Of a DNA stretch of 41,363 nt, positions 15,803 to 25,190 are shown one piece after another; positions within the stretch are counted from its first letter, which is position 1; each line of letters opens with the position of its first letter. Made by a program: the position numbers and the translations under genes. The DNA is taken from positions 1 to 41,363 of the forward strand of contig CADCBZ010000037.1 of assembly GCA_902799765.1 (NCBI GenBank). Direction: 5' to 3'. The stretch comes from an uncultured Prevotellaceae bacterium. GTDB lineage: Bacteria > Bacteroidota > Bacteroidia > Bacteroidales > Bacteroidaceae. The notes below the pieces were generated by a model that saw only the letters and a list, made by a program, of their open reading frames with translations, was not told where the DNA came from and did not search any database.

Positions 15803-16544
15803 ATTTCTCTACGGCTTCATAATACGTATCCAAACTTCCGATATCAAATCTTCCTGCACTCATCGGCCAGGCATGCATGGTGGTATGCTCCACCATATAA
15901 TGGGCCAAGTTACCCGGCGCATCCCTGCCACAACCATTCTCAACCGAATGACGCACCAAATCCAAATCCTTCTTCAGATAGATATAGAACGGTGGCACAG
16001 CCCAATGACTCTTCGGTACCTGCGGTTTCTCCTCCATACCCAGCACCTTGTTATTGGCATCCAATTCCACCACACCTGTGCGCTGTAACTTCTCAATATT
16101 GGGCTGCTCATGACACATAATACAACTCGTCCCCTTCGCTTTCGCAAAATCAACAAACTCCTGGAACGAGAAGAACAGCAGATTATCCGCTGCCACCACC
16201 AGCATATCATCATCTATCTGCAACTTCTCCATCGCAAACAGCAGATCACACACGGCGCCTAAGCGAGTCTCATTCGTCTCCGTCCCGTCATCCACAATCC
16301 GAATTGGCAACCTATCACTGGGGCCTGGCCCCAGTGATAGGTTTTTCACCCATTCCTCAAAGATTGGTGCGAATTTATGATTCGTCACAATGATATGTTC
16401 ATCAATGTCAGGGATGGTATCAATATCATCGAGCATTCTACCAAGAATGGTATTATTTCCTATCTTCAGCAACGGTTTCGGGAAGTTCTTTGTCAACTCC
16501 CCCAGCCTCGTCGCATAGCCTGCTGCAATCACAATATTCTTCAT
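15789..16544 (-). CDS. Sugar-1-phosphate nucleotidyltransferase with in-frame palindromic insert
   Basis: 251 aa, NTP-transferase fold. The nucleotide-binding motif is AAGYATRLGELTKNFPKPLL (residues 7-26), followed by VVAADNLLFF (metal-binding Asp) and EEKPQVP. It should join a sugar-1-phosphate to a nucleotide, probably UTP given the neighbours (inference). Residues 69-78 (LSLGPGPSDR) are coded by a 35-bp perfect-arm palindrome at 16309-16343 and look like an insertion between EEWVKN and LPIRIVDDG. The start overlaps the kinase stop by 4 bases (ATGA), and the stop overlaps the epimerase start by 14. Pairing with the galacturonokinase-like gene suggests it acts on galacturonate-1-phosphate; other sugars are possible. 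Confidence 0.85.
   Translation of the reverse strand: MKNIVIAAGYATRLGELTKNFPKPLLKIGNNTILGRMLDDIDTIPDIDEHIIVTNHKFAPIFEEWVKNLSLGPGPSDRLPIRIVDDGTETNETRLGAVCDLLFAMEKLQIDDDMLVVAADNLLFFSFQEFVDFAKAKGTSCIMCHEQPNIEKLQRTGVVELDANNKVLGMEEKPQVPKSHWAVPPFYIYLKKDLDLVRHSVENGCGRDAPGNLAHYMVEHTTMHAWPMSAGRFDIGSLDTYYEAVEKYGKD
16309..16343. repeat. 35-bp palindromic element inside a coding region
   Basis: Left arm AACCTATCACTGGGGCC (16309-16325), central T (16326), right arm GGCCCCAGTGATAGGTT (16327-16343): 17 perfectly paired bases around one unpaired base. It lies wholly in the nucleotidyltransferase gene and keeps its reading frame. No second copy was seen in the window. It may be a member of a dispersed REP-like family. 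Confidence 0.9.
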
Positions 16545-17680
16545 ACAAACCTTGCTCCATCATCACTTTTACAGAAATACACCTTAAACGAGTTCTTGTA
16601 TTGTGGGAACTGTTCCAGGTATTTCTCCGTAATATTCTTCTCAATCATTTCTTTCTTCGCAGGATCCACCAGCGCGATACAGGCTCCTTTGAACCCTGCA
16701 CCAGAGAACCTGCCACCATAGATTCCATCAGTCGTCAGCATCGCCTGATAAATCGCAATCAACTCAGGACTACCACACTCATAGTTATGAATCGAGCTCT
16801 CACACGATGCTTTCGACAGACTGCCGAACCACTCCAGGTTACCAGTCTCCCAAGCCGTAATTCCCTCTCTCACGCGCTTATGCTCAGAGAAGAAATGCTC
16901 CGCCCTACGGGCAAACCTCGGCGGCATCTCATCCCGATGCCGTTTAAACATCGACTCAGAGACATCCCTCAGGAACGTTTTATTCTGCTCTTTGAGTGGT
17001 ATGTTCTCATAAGCCTGCACTAACCAGGTAGCCGTCTTACACTCAGCCACACGCAGGTTGTAGTCACTACTCACCAGACTACGGGTCAGTCCACTGAAGA
17101 AAATGCCCAGTTCAAAGTCCGCCATAGCAGAACTTTTGGGAATCAGGCGATACTCGTTCGATTCACAGTCCAGCATCAGCAGATGGTCTTTCTTACCCAA
17201 TGCAATACAAGCCTGATCCAGCAGACCGTTGTTCAGTCCGATATACTCCCGCTCCGCTTCACTAGCAATCTTCATCACTTCAAACGGCTCCAGCATAATA
17301 TGATTGGCCTTCGCAAACGCCATCACATACGCAATCAGCACCGCAGCCGATGAACTCAGTCCACCCACAGGTATCGAGCCTTGTAAAACGCCCGTAATAC
17401 CATGTTTCAGTTCAAATCGCTTCTTCAGCGCATACTTGGCTCCTCGGGCATAATCGCCCCAATGTCCTTCTTTCACTTGGGTGGGTGCATCTATCTCAAA
17501 ATCCACTACCCCTTCAAAGGTTTTACTCTCAAGGTGCACAGTTGAATTGGTAGAGGGAGAAAACCAGAGATCTACTCCTTTGTCAATCGCGAAACCCGTC
17601 ACCAGTCCATGCTGGTGATCCACATGCGCCCCCAACGGACATACCCTATAGGGGCTGAAAATATGATACTGATAATCCAT
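16541..17680 (-). CDS. Galacturonokinase-like GHMP kinase
   Basis: 379 aa. GHMP kinase of the galactokinase branch, but with the N-terminal signature SPYRVCPLGAHVDHQHG instead of the galactokinase GRxNLIGEHTDY. From memory this matches Arabidopsis galacturonokinase (SPYRICPLGAHIDHQGG), and further shared blocks are WGDYARGAKYAL, GGLSSSAAV (phosphate loop, 106-114), the NGLLDQ catalytic Asp, YNLRVAEC, RRAEHFFSEHKRV, NYECGSPELI and GGRFSGAGFKG. Such enzymes phosphorylate D-galacturonate at C1 using ATP. It sits 30 bases after the fused kinase gene and overlaps the nucleotidyltransferase gene by 4 bases. A different sugar or uronic acid remains possible; the true galactokinase of this genome is at 26.5 kb. 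Confidence 0.82.
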   Translation of the reverse strand: MDYQYHIFSPYRVCPLGAHVDHQHGLVTGFAIDKGVDLWFSPSTNSTVHLESKTFEGVVDFEIDAPTQVKEGHWGDYARGAKYALKKRFELKHGITGVLQGSIPVGGLSSSAAVLIAYVMAFAKANHIMLEPFEVMKIASEAEREYIGLNNGLLDQACIALGKKDHLLMLDCESNEYRLIPKSSAMADFELGIFFSGLTRSLVSSDYNLRVAECKTATWLVQAYENIPLKEQNKTFLRDVSESMFKRHRDEMPPRFARRAEHFFSEHKRVREGITAWETGNLEWFGSLSKASCESSIHNYECGSPELIAIYQAMLTTDGIYGGRFSGAGFKGACIALVDPAKKEMIEKNITEKYLEQFPQYKNSFKVYFCKSDDGARFV

Positions 17681-17710
17681 AACTAAACTATTTAATCTCC
17701 AAATCCAATA

Positions 17711-18922
17711 TCAACCAGGCCTGCGGATGGTTAGCAGAATCGCCTCTTCGTGTGCTTGGGCAAACTGCTCCGCATTTTCCACAACACAGGCGAGATACCC
17801 CCCACCACCAGCACCAGGCATCTTATAGGCTAAGACCTTGTCCTTGAATGCATCGATGTAAGAAGGCACACAACCTTGCACCATGGCTGGGAACATCGCC
17901 ACCTGAGCCTCGAAAGAAGCCTGATAAGCTGCAGCAAAGTCAACCAAATCACGAGCCATGATGGCGTTCCAACAGTCATCAGCAGCTTTGGCCAATGCTT
18001 TGACCTTAGGTTCCGTGATGTCCTTATCCGCCACCACAGAGCACCCATGTCTGCGTGGTTCCATAGGAATCATCACAAGATGCTGTTCCAACCAGCTCAA
18101 CACTTGCTCATCGTAACAGGTTTCAATCTTTTCAGGCCAAAAACGATTGTTGTAGTAATGCCTACAAAGACCAGGGATGCATATGCCAATACTATCCTGT
18201 GCTCCACTGATGATCCCATCGCTACGCTCAGGATCATTCTCAAAACAAAATACCAGCTTCGCCAGGATCTCAGGATCCATGTTAGGCAACTGATAGGGCC
18301 AGATCTTCTTAATCATATTACGAGTGGAAGTGGATAGACCACAACGTTCCCTAACCTCAAACGTAGGCTCCAGACTGATGGTAATCGCCCATCCTGGCGC
18401 ATACTGGCTCACGTAAGGTTGATCAATCCAGGTGCCTGCCAGATCCAGTCTGGTAGGAATCTGCGACGGTGTTTTCTTCAAATCAGTACTGCTCCGAGCC
18501 GTCAAACCCTCTTGTGGCACTCGCTGGAGCACAATATACTGCATGCCTCTTTCCTCGCAGATCCTCCGTTTATCATCATTACCCCCATCTTCATTCACCA
18601 CCAGGATATCAGGTTTGACAATATCCAGCGTTGGCAGGAAGTCCAGAATACCGTCACCGGCATTGATAAACGCATCTTTCACATACCGGATAGCCTTCAC
18701 CATGAACAGTCGTTCCTGTTCTGAATAGATGGTCTTATGGTGCTTGTACCCTTCAATCGTCTTGTCGCTACCGATACCCACGTACAGGTCCCCATATTGT
18801 GCAGCCTGTCTGAAGAACTCCACATGTCCGCTGTGAAGCAAATCATAGCACCCAGAGACAAACACCTTAGCTCTTTGCTGTGTCTGTGGCACCTTCAACC
18901 CTTCATTCTGTTGCGATTCCAT
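17711..18922 (-). CDS. Fused cytidylyltransferase-like / GHMP sugar kinase protein
   Basis: 403 aa from the ATG at 18922; an ATG at 18928 is also possible, and the promoter places transcription start near 18931. Residues 19-150 are a nucleotidyltransferase of the RfaE2/TagD type: FVSGCYDLLHSGHVEFF with HSGH (30-33), YSEQERLFMVKAIRYV and TARSSTDL. Residues 155-403 resemble GHMP kinases: RLDLAGTWIDQP at the start and KMPGAGGGGYLACVV near the end. The usual GLGSSxA phosphate loop is replaced by DGIISGAQDSIGI (235-247), so kinase activity is uncertain. Joined activities would suggest kinase and nucleotide-transfer steps on one sugar, as in HldE or FKP. It is the first gene of the four-gene operon. 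Confidence 0.75.
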   Translation of the reverse strand: MESQQNEGLKVPQTQQRAKVFVSGCYDLLHSGHVEFFRQAAQYGDLYVGIGSDKTIEGYKHHKTIYSEQERLFMVKAIRYVKDAFINAGDGILDFLPTLDIVKPDILVVNEDGGNDDKRRICEERGMQYIVLQRVPQEGLTARSSTDLKKTPSQIPTRLDLAGTWIDQPYVSQYAPGWAITISLEPTFEVRERCGLSTSTRNMIKKIWPYQLPNMDPEILAKLVFCFENDPERSDGIISGAQDSIGICIPGLCRHYYNNRFWPEKIETCYDEQVLSWLEQHLVMIPMEPRRHGCSVVADKDITEPKVKALAKAADDCWNAIMARDLVDFAAAYQASFEAQVAMFPAMVQGCVPSYIDAFKDKVLAYKMPGAGGGGYLACVVENAEQFAQAHEEAILLTIRRPG

Positions 18923-18935
18923 GTTCATTCTGCCG

Positions 18936-18966
18936 CAAAGATACGACAAAATTCCAAATAGACCAA
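18936..18966 (-). promoter_or_regulatory. Promoter of the nucleotide-sugar operon
   Basis: On the minus strand TTGG (18966-18963), 19 bases, TATCTTTG (18943-18936). Transcription would begin about 18931, leaving a leader under 10 bases ahead of the ATG at 18922. Confidence 0.75.
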
Positions 18967-19006
18967 AGAATTACTCATAAAAAATGCATTATTTTATAAC
19001 TCGTAA

Positions 19007-19061
19007 ACCTTAGCCGCACCTTAGCGCTACCTTAGCGTTACCATAGCGCTACCATAGCGCT
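19007..19061. repeat. Five-copy 11-bp tandem repeat
   Basis: Units: ACCTTAGCCGC, ACCTTAGCGCT, ACCTTAGCGTT, ACCATAGCGCT, ACCATAGCGCT. The intergenic region 18923-19206 otherwise holds two divergent promoters (18936-18966 minus, 19141-19171 plus); the array lies between them. One unit is about one DNA turn, so each copy would face the same side of the helix. Confidence 0.9.
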
Positions 19062-19140
19062 ACACAGTCTCTCACTTATTGCATCGTTTACCAGTTTACT
19101 CACAATTCATCTGTAATAAGCAATAAAACTCAAATATAAT

Positions 19141-19171
19141 TTGGTTTTTTCCTATTTTATTCGTAACTTTG
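19141..19171 (+). promoter_or_regulatory. Promoter of the ABC-F gene
   Basis: TTGG (19141-19144), 19 bases, TAACTTTG (19164-19171), a full consensus match. The leader to the ATG at 19207 is about 30 bases. Confidence 0.75.
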
Positions 19172-19188
19172 CAGCCCAATTACATTAA

Positions 19189-20820
<1,632 letters not shown>

Positions 20821-20836
20821 TGGCACGATATTTGCA
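20821..20836 (+). promoter_or_regulatory. Sigma-54 (RpoN) type promoter of grpE-dnaJ-folC
   Basis: TGGCACG-ATAT-TTGCA: a perfect match to the -24/-12 consensus TGGCACG-N4-TTGCW, with GG (20822-20823) and GC (20834-20835) separated by 10 bases. It starts right after the stop codon of the ABC-F gene and 49 bases before the grpE ATG. No TAnnTTTG box is seen in this gap. Confidence 0.75.
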
Positions 20837-20869
20837 TAGAAGTCTTCAGAACGTTAAAACATTGCTATT

Positions 20870-21463
20870 ATGACAGAAAGAGATATCAACATTGAGGGAG
20901 AGGAGACTCTGGACGAGGCTCTTGTTGAAGAGACTGCCAAAGAGGCAGCTGACGAAGAAGTGAAAAGTGAGGAAGTGAAAAATGAAGAGGCTGAGGCAGC
21001 TGAAGAAGAGAAAGATCCGTTAGAGAAAGCTCAGGAGCAGATTGAGGAGTTGAAGACACAGCTACTCTACAAAGTGGCAGAGTTTGAGAACTACCGCAAG
21101 CGCACCTTGAAAGAGCGCGCCGAACTGATCCTGAACGGTGGAGAGAAGGTGATCACCGCCATCCTACCCATCATCGACGATATGGAGCGTGCCATCGAAA
21201 ACGGCGCCAAGACCGATGACCCCGAGGTGCTGCGTGAAGGCATGACCCTGATTCACCAGAAGTTCATGAAGACACTGGAGTCACAGGGTGTCAGCAAGAT
21301 CGACACCAAAGATGCCGACTTCGATACCGACGTGCACGAGGCTGTGGCTATGGTGCCTGGTATGGGCGAGGACAAGAAAGGCAAGGTGATCGACTGTCTG
21401 CAGGAAGGATATAAACTGAATGATAAAGTAATTCGCCACGCAAAGGTGGCAGTAGGACAATAA
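20870..21463 (+). CDS. grpE: Nucleotide exchange factor GrpE
   Basis: 197 aa. GrpE releases ADP from DnaK in the protein-folding cycle. The N-terminal 45 residues are highly acidic (Glu-rich, with [17 protein letters not shown]) and probably disordered. A long coiled-coil helix follows ([19 protein letters not shown]), then [14 protein letters not shown] and the C-terminal beta domain ending [15 protein letters not shown], as in all GrpE proteins. The next gene, dnaJ, begins one base after its stop. The sigma-54-type promoter suggests stress-linked control. Confidence 0.97.
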   Translation: MTERDINIEGEETLDEALVEETAKEAADEEVKSEEVKNEEAEAAEEEKDPLEKAQEQIEELKTQLLYKVAEFENYRKRTLKERAELILNGGEKVITAILPIIDDMERAIENGAKTDDPEVLREGMTLIHQKFMKTLESQGVSKIDTKDADFDTDVHEAVAMVPGMGEDKKGKVIDCLQEGYKLNDKVIRHAKVAVGQ

Positions 21464-21464
21464 T

Positions 21465-22625
21465 ATGGCACAGAAACGCGACTACTACGAGGTGCTGGGC
21501 GTTGAGAAAAACGCTTCAGAAGATGAGATCAAGAGAGCTTATCGAAAGATAGCCATCAAGTATCACCCCGATCGTAACCCCGGCGACAAGGAAGCTGAGG
21601 AGAAATTTAAGGAGGCTGCAGAGGCCTATAACGTGCTGCACGACCCCAAGACCCGTCAGCAGTATGACCAGTTCGGTTTCAACGGCCCGAACATGGGCAG
21701 TGGCTTCGACTTCGGCGGCTTCGGTGGTGCTTCCATGAACATGGACGATATCTTCTCTATGTTCGGTGATATTTTCGGCGGTCACGGCTTCGGCGGTTTC
21801 GGCGGCGGTTCACGTCGTCCGCAGCAACATCGAGGCAGCGACCTGCGTCTGAAAGTAAAACTCACCTTGGAAGAAATCAACAAGGGTGTCACCAAAAAGT
21901 TCAAGGTCCGTAAGGATGTACCTTGTGAGCACTGTCATGGTACAGGCGCCGAAGACGGCAGCGGCAAGGAAACTTGTCAGACCTGTCATGGCTCTGGTGT
22001 CATCACCCATACCACCCAGAGTATCTTCGGAATGATGCAACAGCAGAGTGTCTGTCCTGTCTGCGGTGGTGAAGGTCAGGTGATCAAGAACAAGTGTCAC
22101 GAGTGTGGCGGTTCAGGTGTAAAGAAAGGTGAGGAAGTGGTTGAGATCAGTATTCCCGCCGGTGTCGCCGAGGGTATGGTTGTCAATGTGCCAGGTAAAG
22201 GAAATGCTGGCAAACACAATGGCGTCAACGGTGATATTCAGGTGTTTATCGAGGAAGAAGAACATGAGACCTTCGTCCGCGACGGCAACGATCTGATCTA
22301 CAACCTGCTATTAGATTTTCCCACGGCAGCGCTTGGCGGAGAAGTGGAGATCCCCAACATTGACGGCACGAAGCTGAAGGTGAAGATGGAGAACGGCACA
22401 CAGCCTGGTAAGACCATCCGGCTGCGCGGCAAGGGCCTCCCAGCCGTGCAGGGTTATGGTAGTGGTAAGGGAGATCTGGTGGTAAACATCAGTGTCTATG
22501 TGCCTCGCACTTTGAGTCGTGAAGAGAAAACAGCCATTGAGCAGTTCCGCGACAGTGATAACTTCAAGGGCGATAAGCAGACGAAGGATTCTATCTTCCA
22601 GCGTTTCAAGAACTATTTCAATTAA
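21465..22625 (+). CDS. dnaJ: Chaperone DnaJ (Hsp40)
   Basis: 386 aa type I Hsp40. J domain at 1-70 with HPD at 34-36; Gly/Phe-rich segment (about 73-118, [10 protein letters not shown] and [12 protein letters not shown]). The zinc-finger region has four CxxCxGxG repeats ([32 protein letters not shown]), followed by two C-terminal substrate-binding domains. It delivers unfolded proteins to DnaK and stimulates its ATPase. The gene follows grpE by one base, and both likely form one operon with folC. Confidence 0.98.
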   Translation: MAQKRDYYEVLGVEKNASEDEIKRAYRKIAIKYHPDRNPGDKEAEEKFKEAAEAYNVLHDPKTRQQYDQFGFNGPNMGSGFDFGGFGGASMNMDDIFSMFGDIFGGHGFGGFGGGSRRPQQHRGSDLRLKVKLTLEEINKGVTKKFKVRKDVPCEHCHGTGAEDGSGKETCQTCHGSGVITHTTQSIFGMMQQQSVCPVCGGEGQVIKNKCHECGGSGVKKGEEVVEISIPAGVAEGMVVNVPGKGNAGKHNGVNGDIQVFIEEEEHETFVRDGNDLIYNLLLDFPTAALGGEVEIPNIDGTKLKVKMENGTQPGKTIRLRGKGLPAVQGYGSGKGDLVVNISVYVPRTLSREEKTAIEQFRDSDNFKGDKQTKDSIFQRFKNYFN

Positions 22626-22651
22626 AATAAGGAGAAAGGAGGAAACTGCGT

Positions 22652-23965
22652 ATGACGTATCAGGAGACGTGTGAATATCTGTATAATCAGCTGCCCATGT
22701 TTGAGCAACAGGGTGCCAGCGGTTACAAGGAGGGATTGGATAATAGCGTGAAGCTTGATGAGCATTTCGGACATCCCCATCGCAAATATCGCACCATCCA
22801 CATTGCCGGTACCAACGGCAAGGGTTCCTGTGCCCATACGATATCCGCCATCCTGCAGATGTGCGGCTATAAGGTAGGTCTTTACACCTCACCCCATCTG
22901 GTGGATTTCTCTGAGCGCATCCGCATCAATGGCAATCCCATCCCTGAAGAATATGTAATTGACTTTGTACAGAATGAGAAGACTTTCTTCGAGCCGTTGA
23001 AGCCAACCTTCTTTGAACTTGTGACCGCCATGGCGTTTAAGTATTTTGCGGACAAGGCTGTGGATATCGCTGTCATTGAGACAGGTATGGGTGGAAGACT
23101 GGACTGCACGAACATCATCACCCCTGCCCTTTCCATCATCACCAACATCGGTCTTGACCACACACAGTTCCTTGGTACCACCTTGGAACAGATAGCTATG
23201 GAAAAGGCTGGCATCATCAAGCCCAAGACACCTGTTGTCATCGGCGAAACCACTGAAGAAACACGTCAGATTTTTAACGTGATGGCAGGCGAAGTCAGCG
23301 CACCAATCACTTATGCAGAGGATCAACATGAGGTTATCGACTGTACCTCTACCCCTAATGGACTGCTCTATCACACCGTGCATGATGGGATGTTGGAAGG
23401 AGAGTTGTCCGGCATTTATCAGAAGAAGAACACCAATACGATCCTCTGCGCCATCAGAAGACTAGAAGAGATTGGACTGATGTACCCTGTCCATACGATG
23501 CCCGATGAGCCATGTAAGAACAGGGAAATCAGGGAAGGTTTCAAGCACGTCTGCGATCTGACAGGGCTTAAAGGCCGTTGGCAGAAGGTGAAAGACCATC
23601 CGTTAACGATCTGTGATACAGGACACAATGTTCCTGGATGGACTTATTTGAGTGAGCAACTGAAGGCTGTACGCTGCAAACATCGCCATATCGTGTTCGG
23701 TATGGTGGATGACAAGGACGTTCAAGGTGTGATGGCACTATTGCCTACTGACGCCACCTATTACTTTACGAAGGCCAACAACAAGCGCGCTGTTTCTGAA
23801 GGCGTATTGAAGTTGTATGGGGCCGAATTCGGACTTCAGGGGGAGTCCTATCCCGATGTTGTGAATGCCTACGAAGCGGCACAAAAAGCTGCCAATGAAA
23901 AAGACTTTGTGTTTATCGGAGGTAGCAGTTATGTGGTCGCAGAGTTCCTCAAAAACTGTATTTAG
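22652..23965 (+). CDS. folC: Folylpolyglutamate synthase / dihydrofolate synthase
   Basis: 437 aa Mur-ligase-family enzyme that adds glutamate to dihydropteroate and folates. ATP-binding loop HIAGTNGKGSCAHT, the folate-binding segment VGLYTSPHLVDFSERIRING, VIETGMGGRLDCTN, the ITNIGLDHTQFLG His/Asp region, EKAGIIKP and DTGHNVPG. It follows dnaJ by 26 bases and has no promoter of its own that I can see, so heat-shock genes and folate metabolism seem to share a transcript. Cytoplasmic. Confidence 0.95.
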   Translation: MTYQETCEYLYNQLPMFEQQGASGYKEGLDNSVKLDEHFGHPHRKYRTIHIAGTNGKGSCAHTISAILQMCGYKVGLYTSPHLVDFSERIRINGNPIPEEYVIDFVQNEKTFFEPLKPTFFELVTAMAFKYFADKAVDIAVIETGMGGRLDCTNIITPALSIITNIGLDHTQFLGTTLEQIAMEKAGIIKPKTPVVIGETTEETRQIFNVMAGEVSAPITYAEDQHEVIDCTSTPNGLLYHTVHDGMLEGELSGIYQKKNTNTILCAIRRLEEIGLMYPVHTMPDEPCKNREIREGFKHVCDLTGLKGRWQKVKDHPLTICDTGHNVPGWTYLSEQLKAVRCKHRHIVFGMVDDKDVQGVMALLPTDATYYFTKANNKRAVSEGVLKLYGAEFGLQGESYPDVVNAYEAAQKAANEKDFVFIGGSSYVVAEFLKNCI

Positions 23966-24068
23966 CGTTTTTTAATACAGAAGAAACATTTTTTTCGTTG
24001 GTTTATTCGTCCATTTGATTTTTTTTCTGTTATTTTGCAAAAAATACGTAACTTAAAACATTTAAGAT

Positions 24069-25160
24069 ATGGCAAACATAACAGAAACAGCGAATCTTTG
24101 TGGCCTGAAGAGAGAAAACTTCCAGACCACTATCAATGGTAAAAAAACCGATTTGTACATCCTGAGAAACCGTAAAGGTTACGAAGTAGCAATCTCTAAC
24201 TACGGAGGTGCTATCTGCGCTATTATGGTTCCAGGTAAAGACGGTAAAGTAGCTAACGTTATTCAGGGACACGACAGTATCCAGCAGTTGATGAGCGGCA
24301 ATGAGCCCTACCTCTCTACGCTGATCGGCCGTTGGGGTAACCGTATCTGCAAAGGACAGTTCACCCTTAATGGTAAGGATTACCAGCTGGCCCTCAACGA
24401 TGGTCCTAACCATCTGCATGGTGGTGCCGTAGGCTTCAACGCCAAGGTTTGGGATGCTCGTCAGATGGGTCCTCGCGCCCTGGCACTGCATCGTATCTCT
24501 TCTTACGGTGAGGAAGGTTACACCGGAGAGTTGGACGTGACTGTAGAATTCACCTTCACCGACCTCAACGAGTTGATTATCGAGTATCTGGCTACAACCA
24601 ACAAGAAGACTATCGTGAACTTGACTCACCACGCATTCTTCTGTCTGGCTGGTGCTGCAGATCCCACTCCCACTATCGAGGATCAAATCTGTGAGATCAA
24701 CGCCGACTTCTATCTGCCTACCGATGCCACCGCTATTCCTACCGGTGAGATCCTGAAGGTGGAAGGAACACCATTCGACTTCCGTAAACCCAAGACCTTT
24801 GGTAAGGAGATCAACGCTGACAACGAGCAGATTAAGTTCGGACACGGCTACGACCACAACTACGTGCTGAACAAGCGCGAGGAAGGTGAGTTGAGCTTTG
24901 CAGCAAGAATCACTGAGCCTAAGAGCGGTCGTACGTTGGAGTGCTATACCACTGAGCCTGGCATGCAGCTTTACACAGCAAACTTCGCAACAGGATACAA
25001 GGGTGCTAACGGCTGCACCTTCCCATACCGCTCAGCAGTATGTCTGGAAGCACAGCACTTCCCCGATACACCTAACCGTCCTTACTTCCCCAGCGTTGTG
25101 CTGAATCCAGGTCAGCGCTACAAGCAGAAGACGATCTATCGTTTCGGCGTAGTAGAATAA
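24069..25160 (+). CDS. galM: Aldose 1-epimerase (cytoplasmic, galactose operon)
   Basis: 363 aa, no signal peptide. Galactose mutarotase fold: NDGPNHLHGG with one active-site His, VNLTHHAFFCLAG with the second, HGYDHNYVL, and catalytic Glu in VCLEAQHFPDTPN. It interconverts alpha and beta anomers of galactose for GalK. It begins the galM-MFS-galK operon (30 and 27 base gaps). The promoter region 23966-24068 is AT-rich; TATTTTG at 24031 is only a near match to a -7 box, so the promoter is not assigned. A second, lipid-anchored mutarotase is at 27.9 kb. Confidence 0.92.
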   Translation: MANITETANLCGLKRENFQTTINGKKTDLYILRNRKGYEVAISNYGGAICAIMVPGKDGKVANVIQGHDSIQQLMSGNEPYLSTLIGRWGNRICKGQFTLNGKDYQLALNDGPNHLHGGAVGFNAKVWDARQMGPRALALHRISSYGEEGYTGELDVTVEFTFTDLNELIIEYLATTNKKTIVNLTHHAFFCLAGAADPTPTIEDQICEINADFYLPTDATAIPTGEILKVEGTPFDFRKPKTFGKEINADNEQIKFGHGYDHNYVLNKREEGELSFAARITEPKSGRTLECYTTEPGMQLYTANFATGYKGANGCTFPYRSAVCLEAQHFPDTPNRPYFPSVVLNPGQRYKQKTIYRFGVVE

Positions 25161-25190
25161 TATGGTATATACATTATTTATTTATAATAT

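Noticed and set aside
17711-18949. Longer N-terminus (starting MSYLCGR) for the fused kinase
   Set aside because: That start is a TTG upstream of and overlapping the -7 box TATCTTTG; transcription begins after it.
19007-19061. Short repeats considered as a CRISPR array
   Set aside because: Repeats are 11 bp head to tail without spacers, and no cas gene is near.
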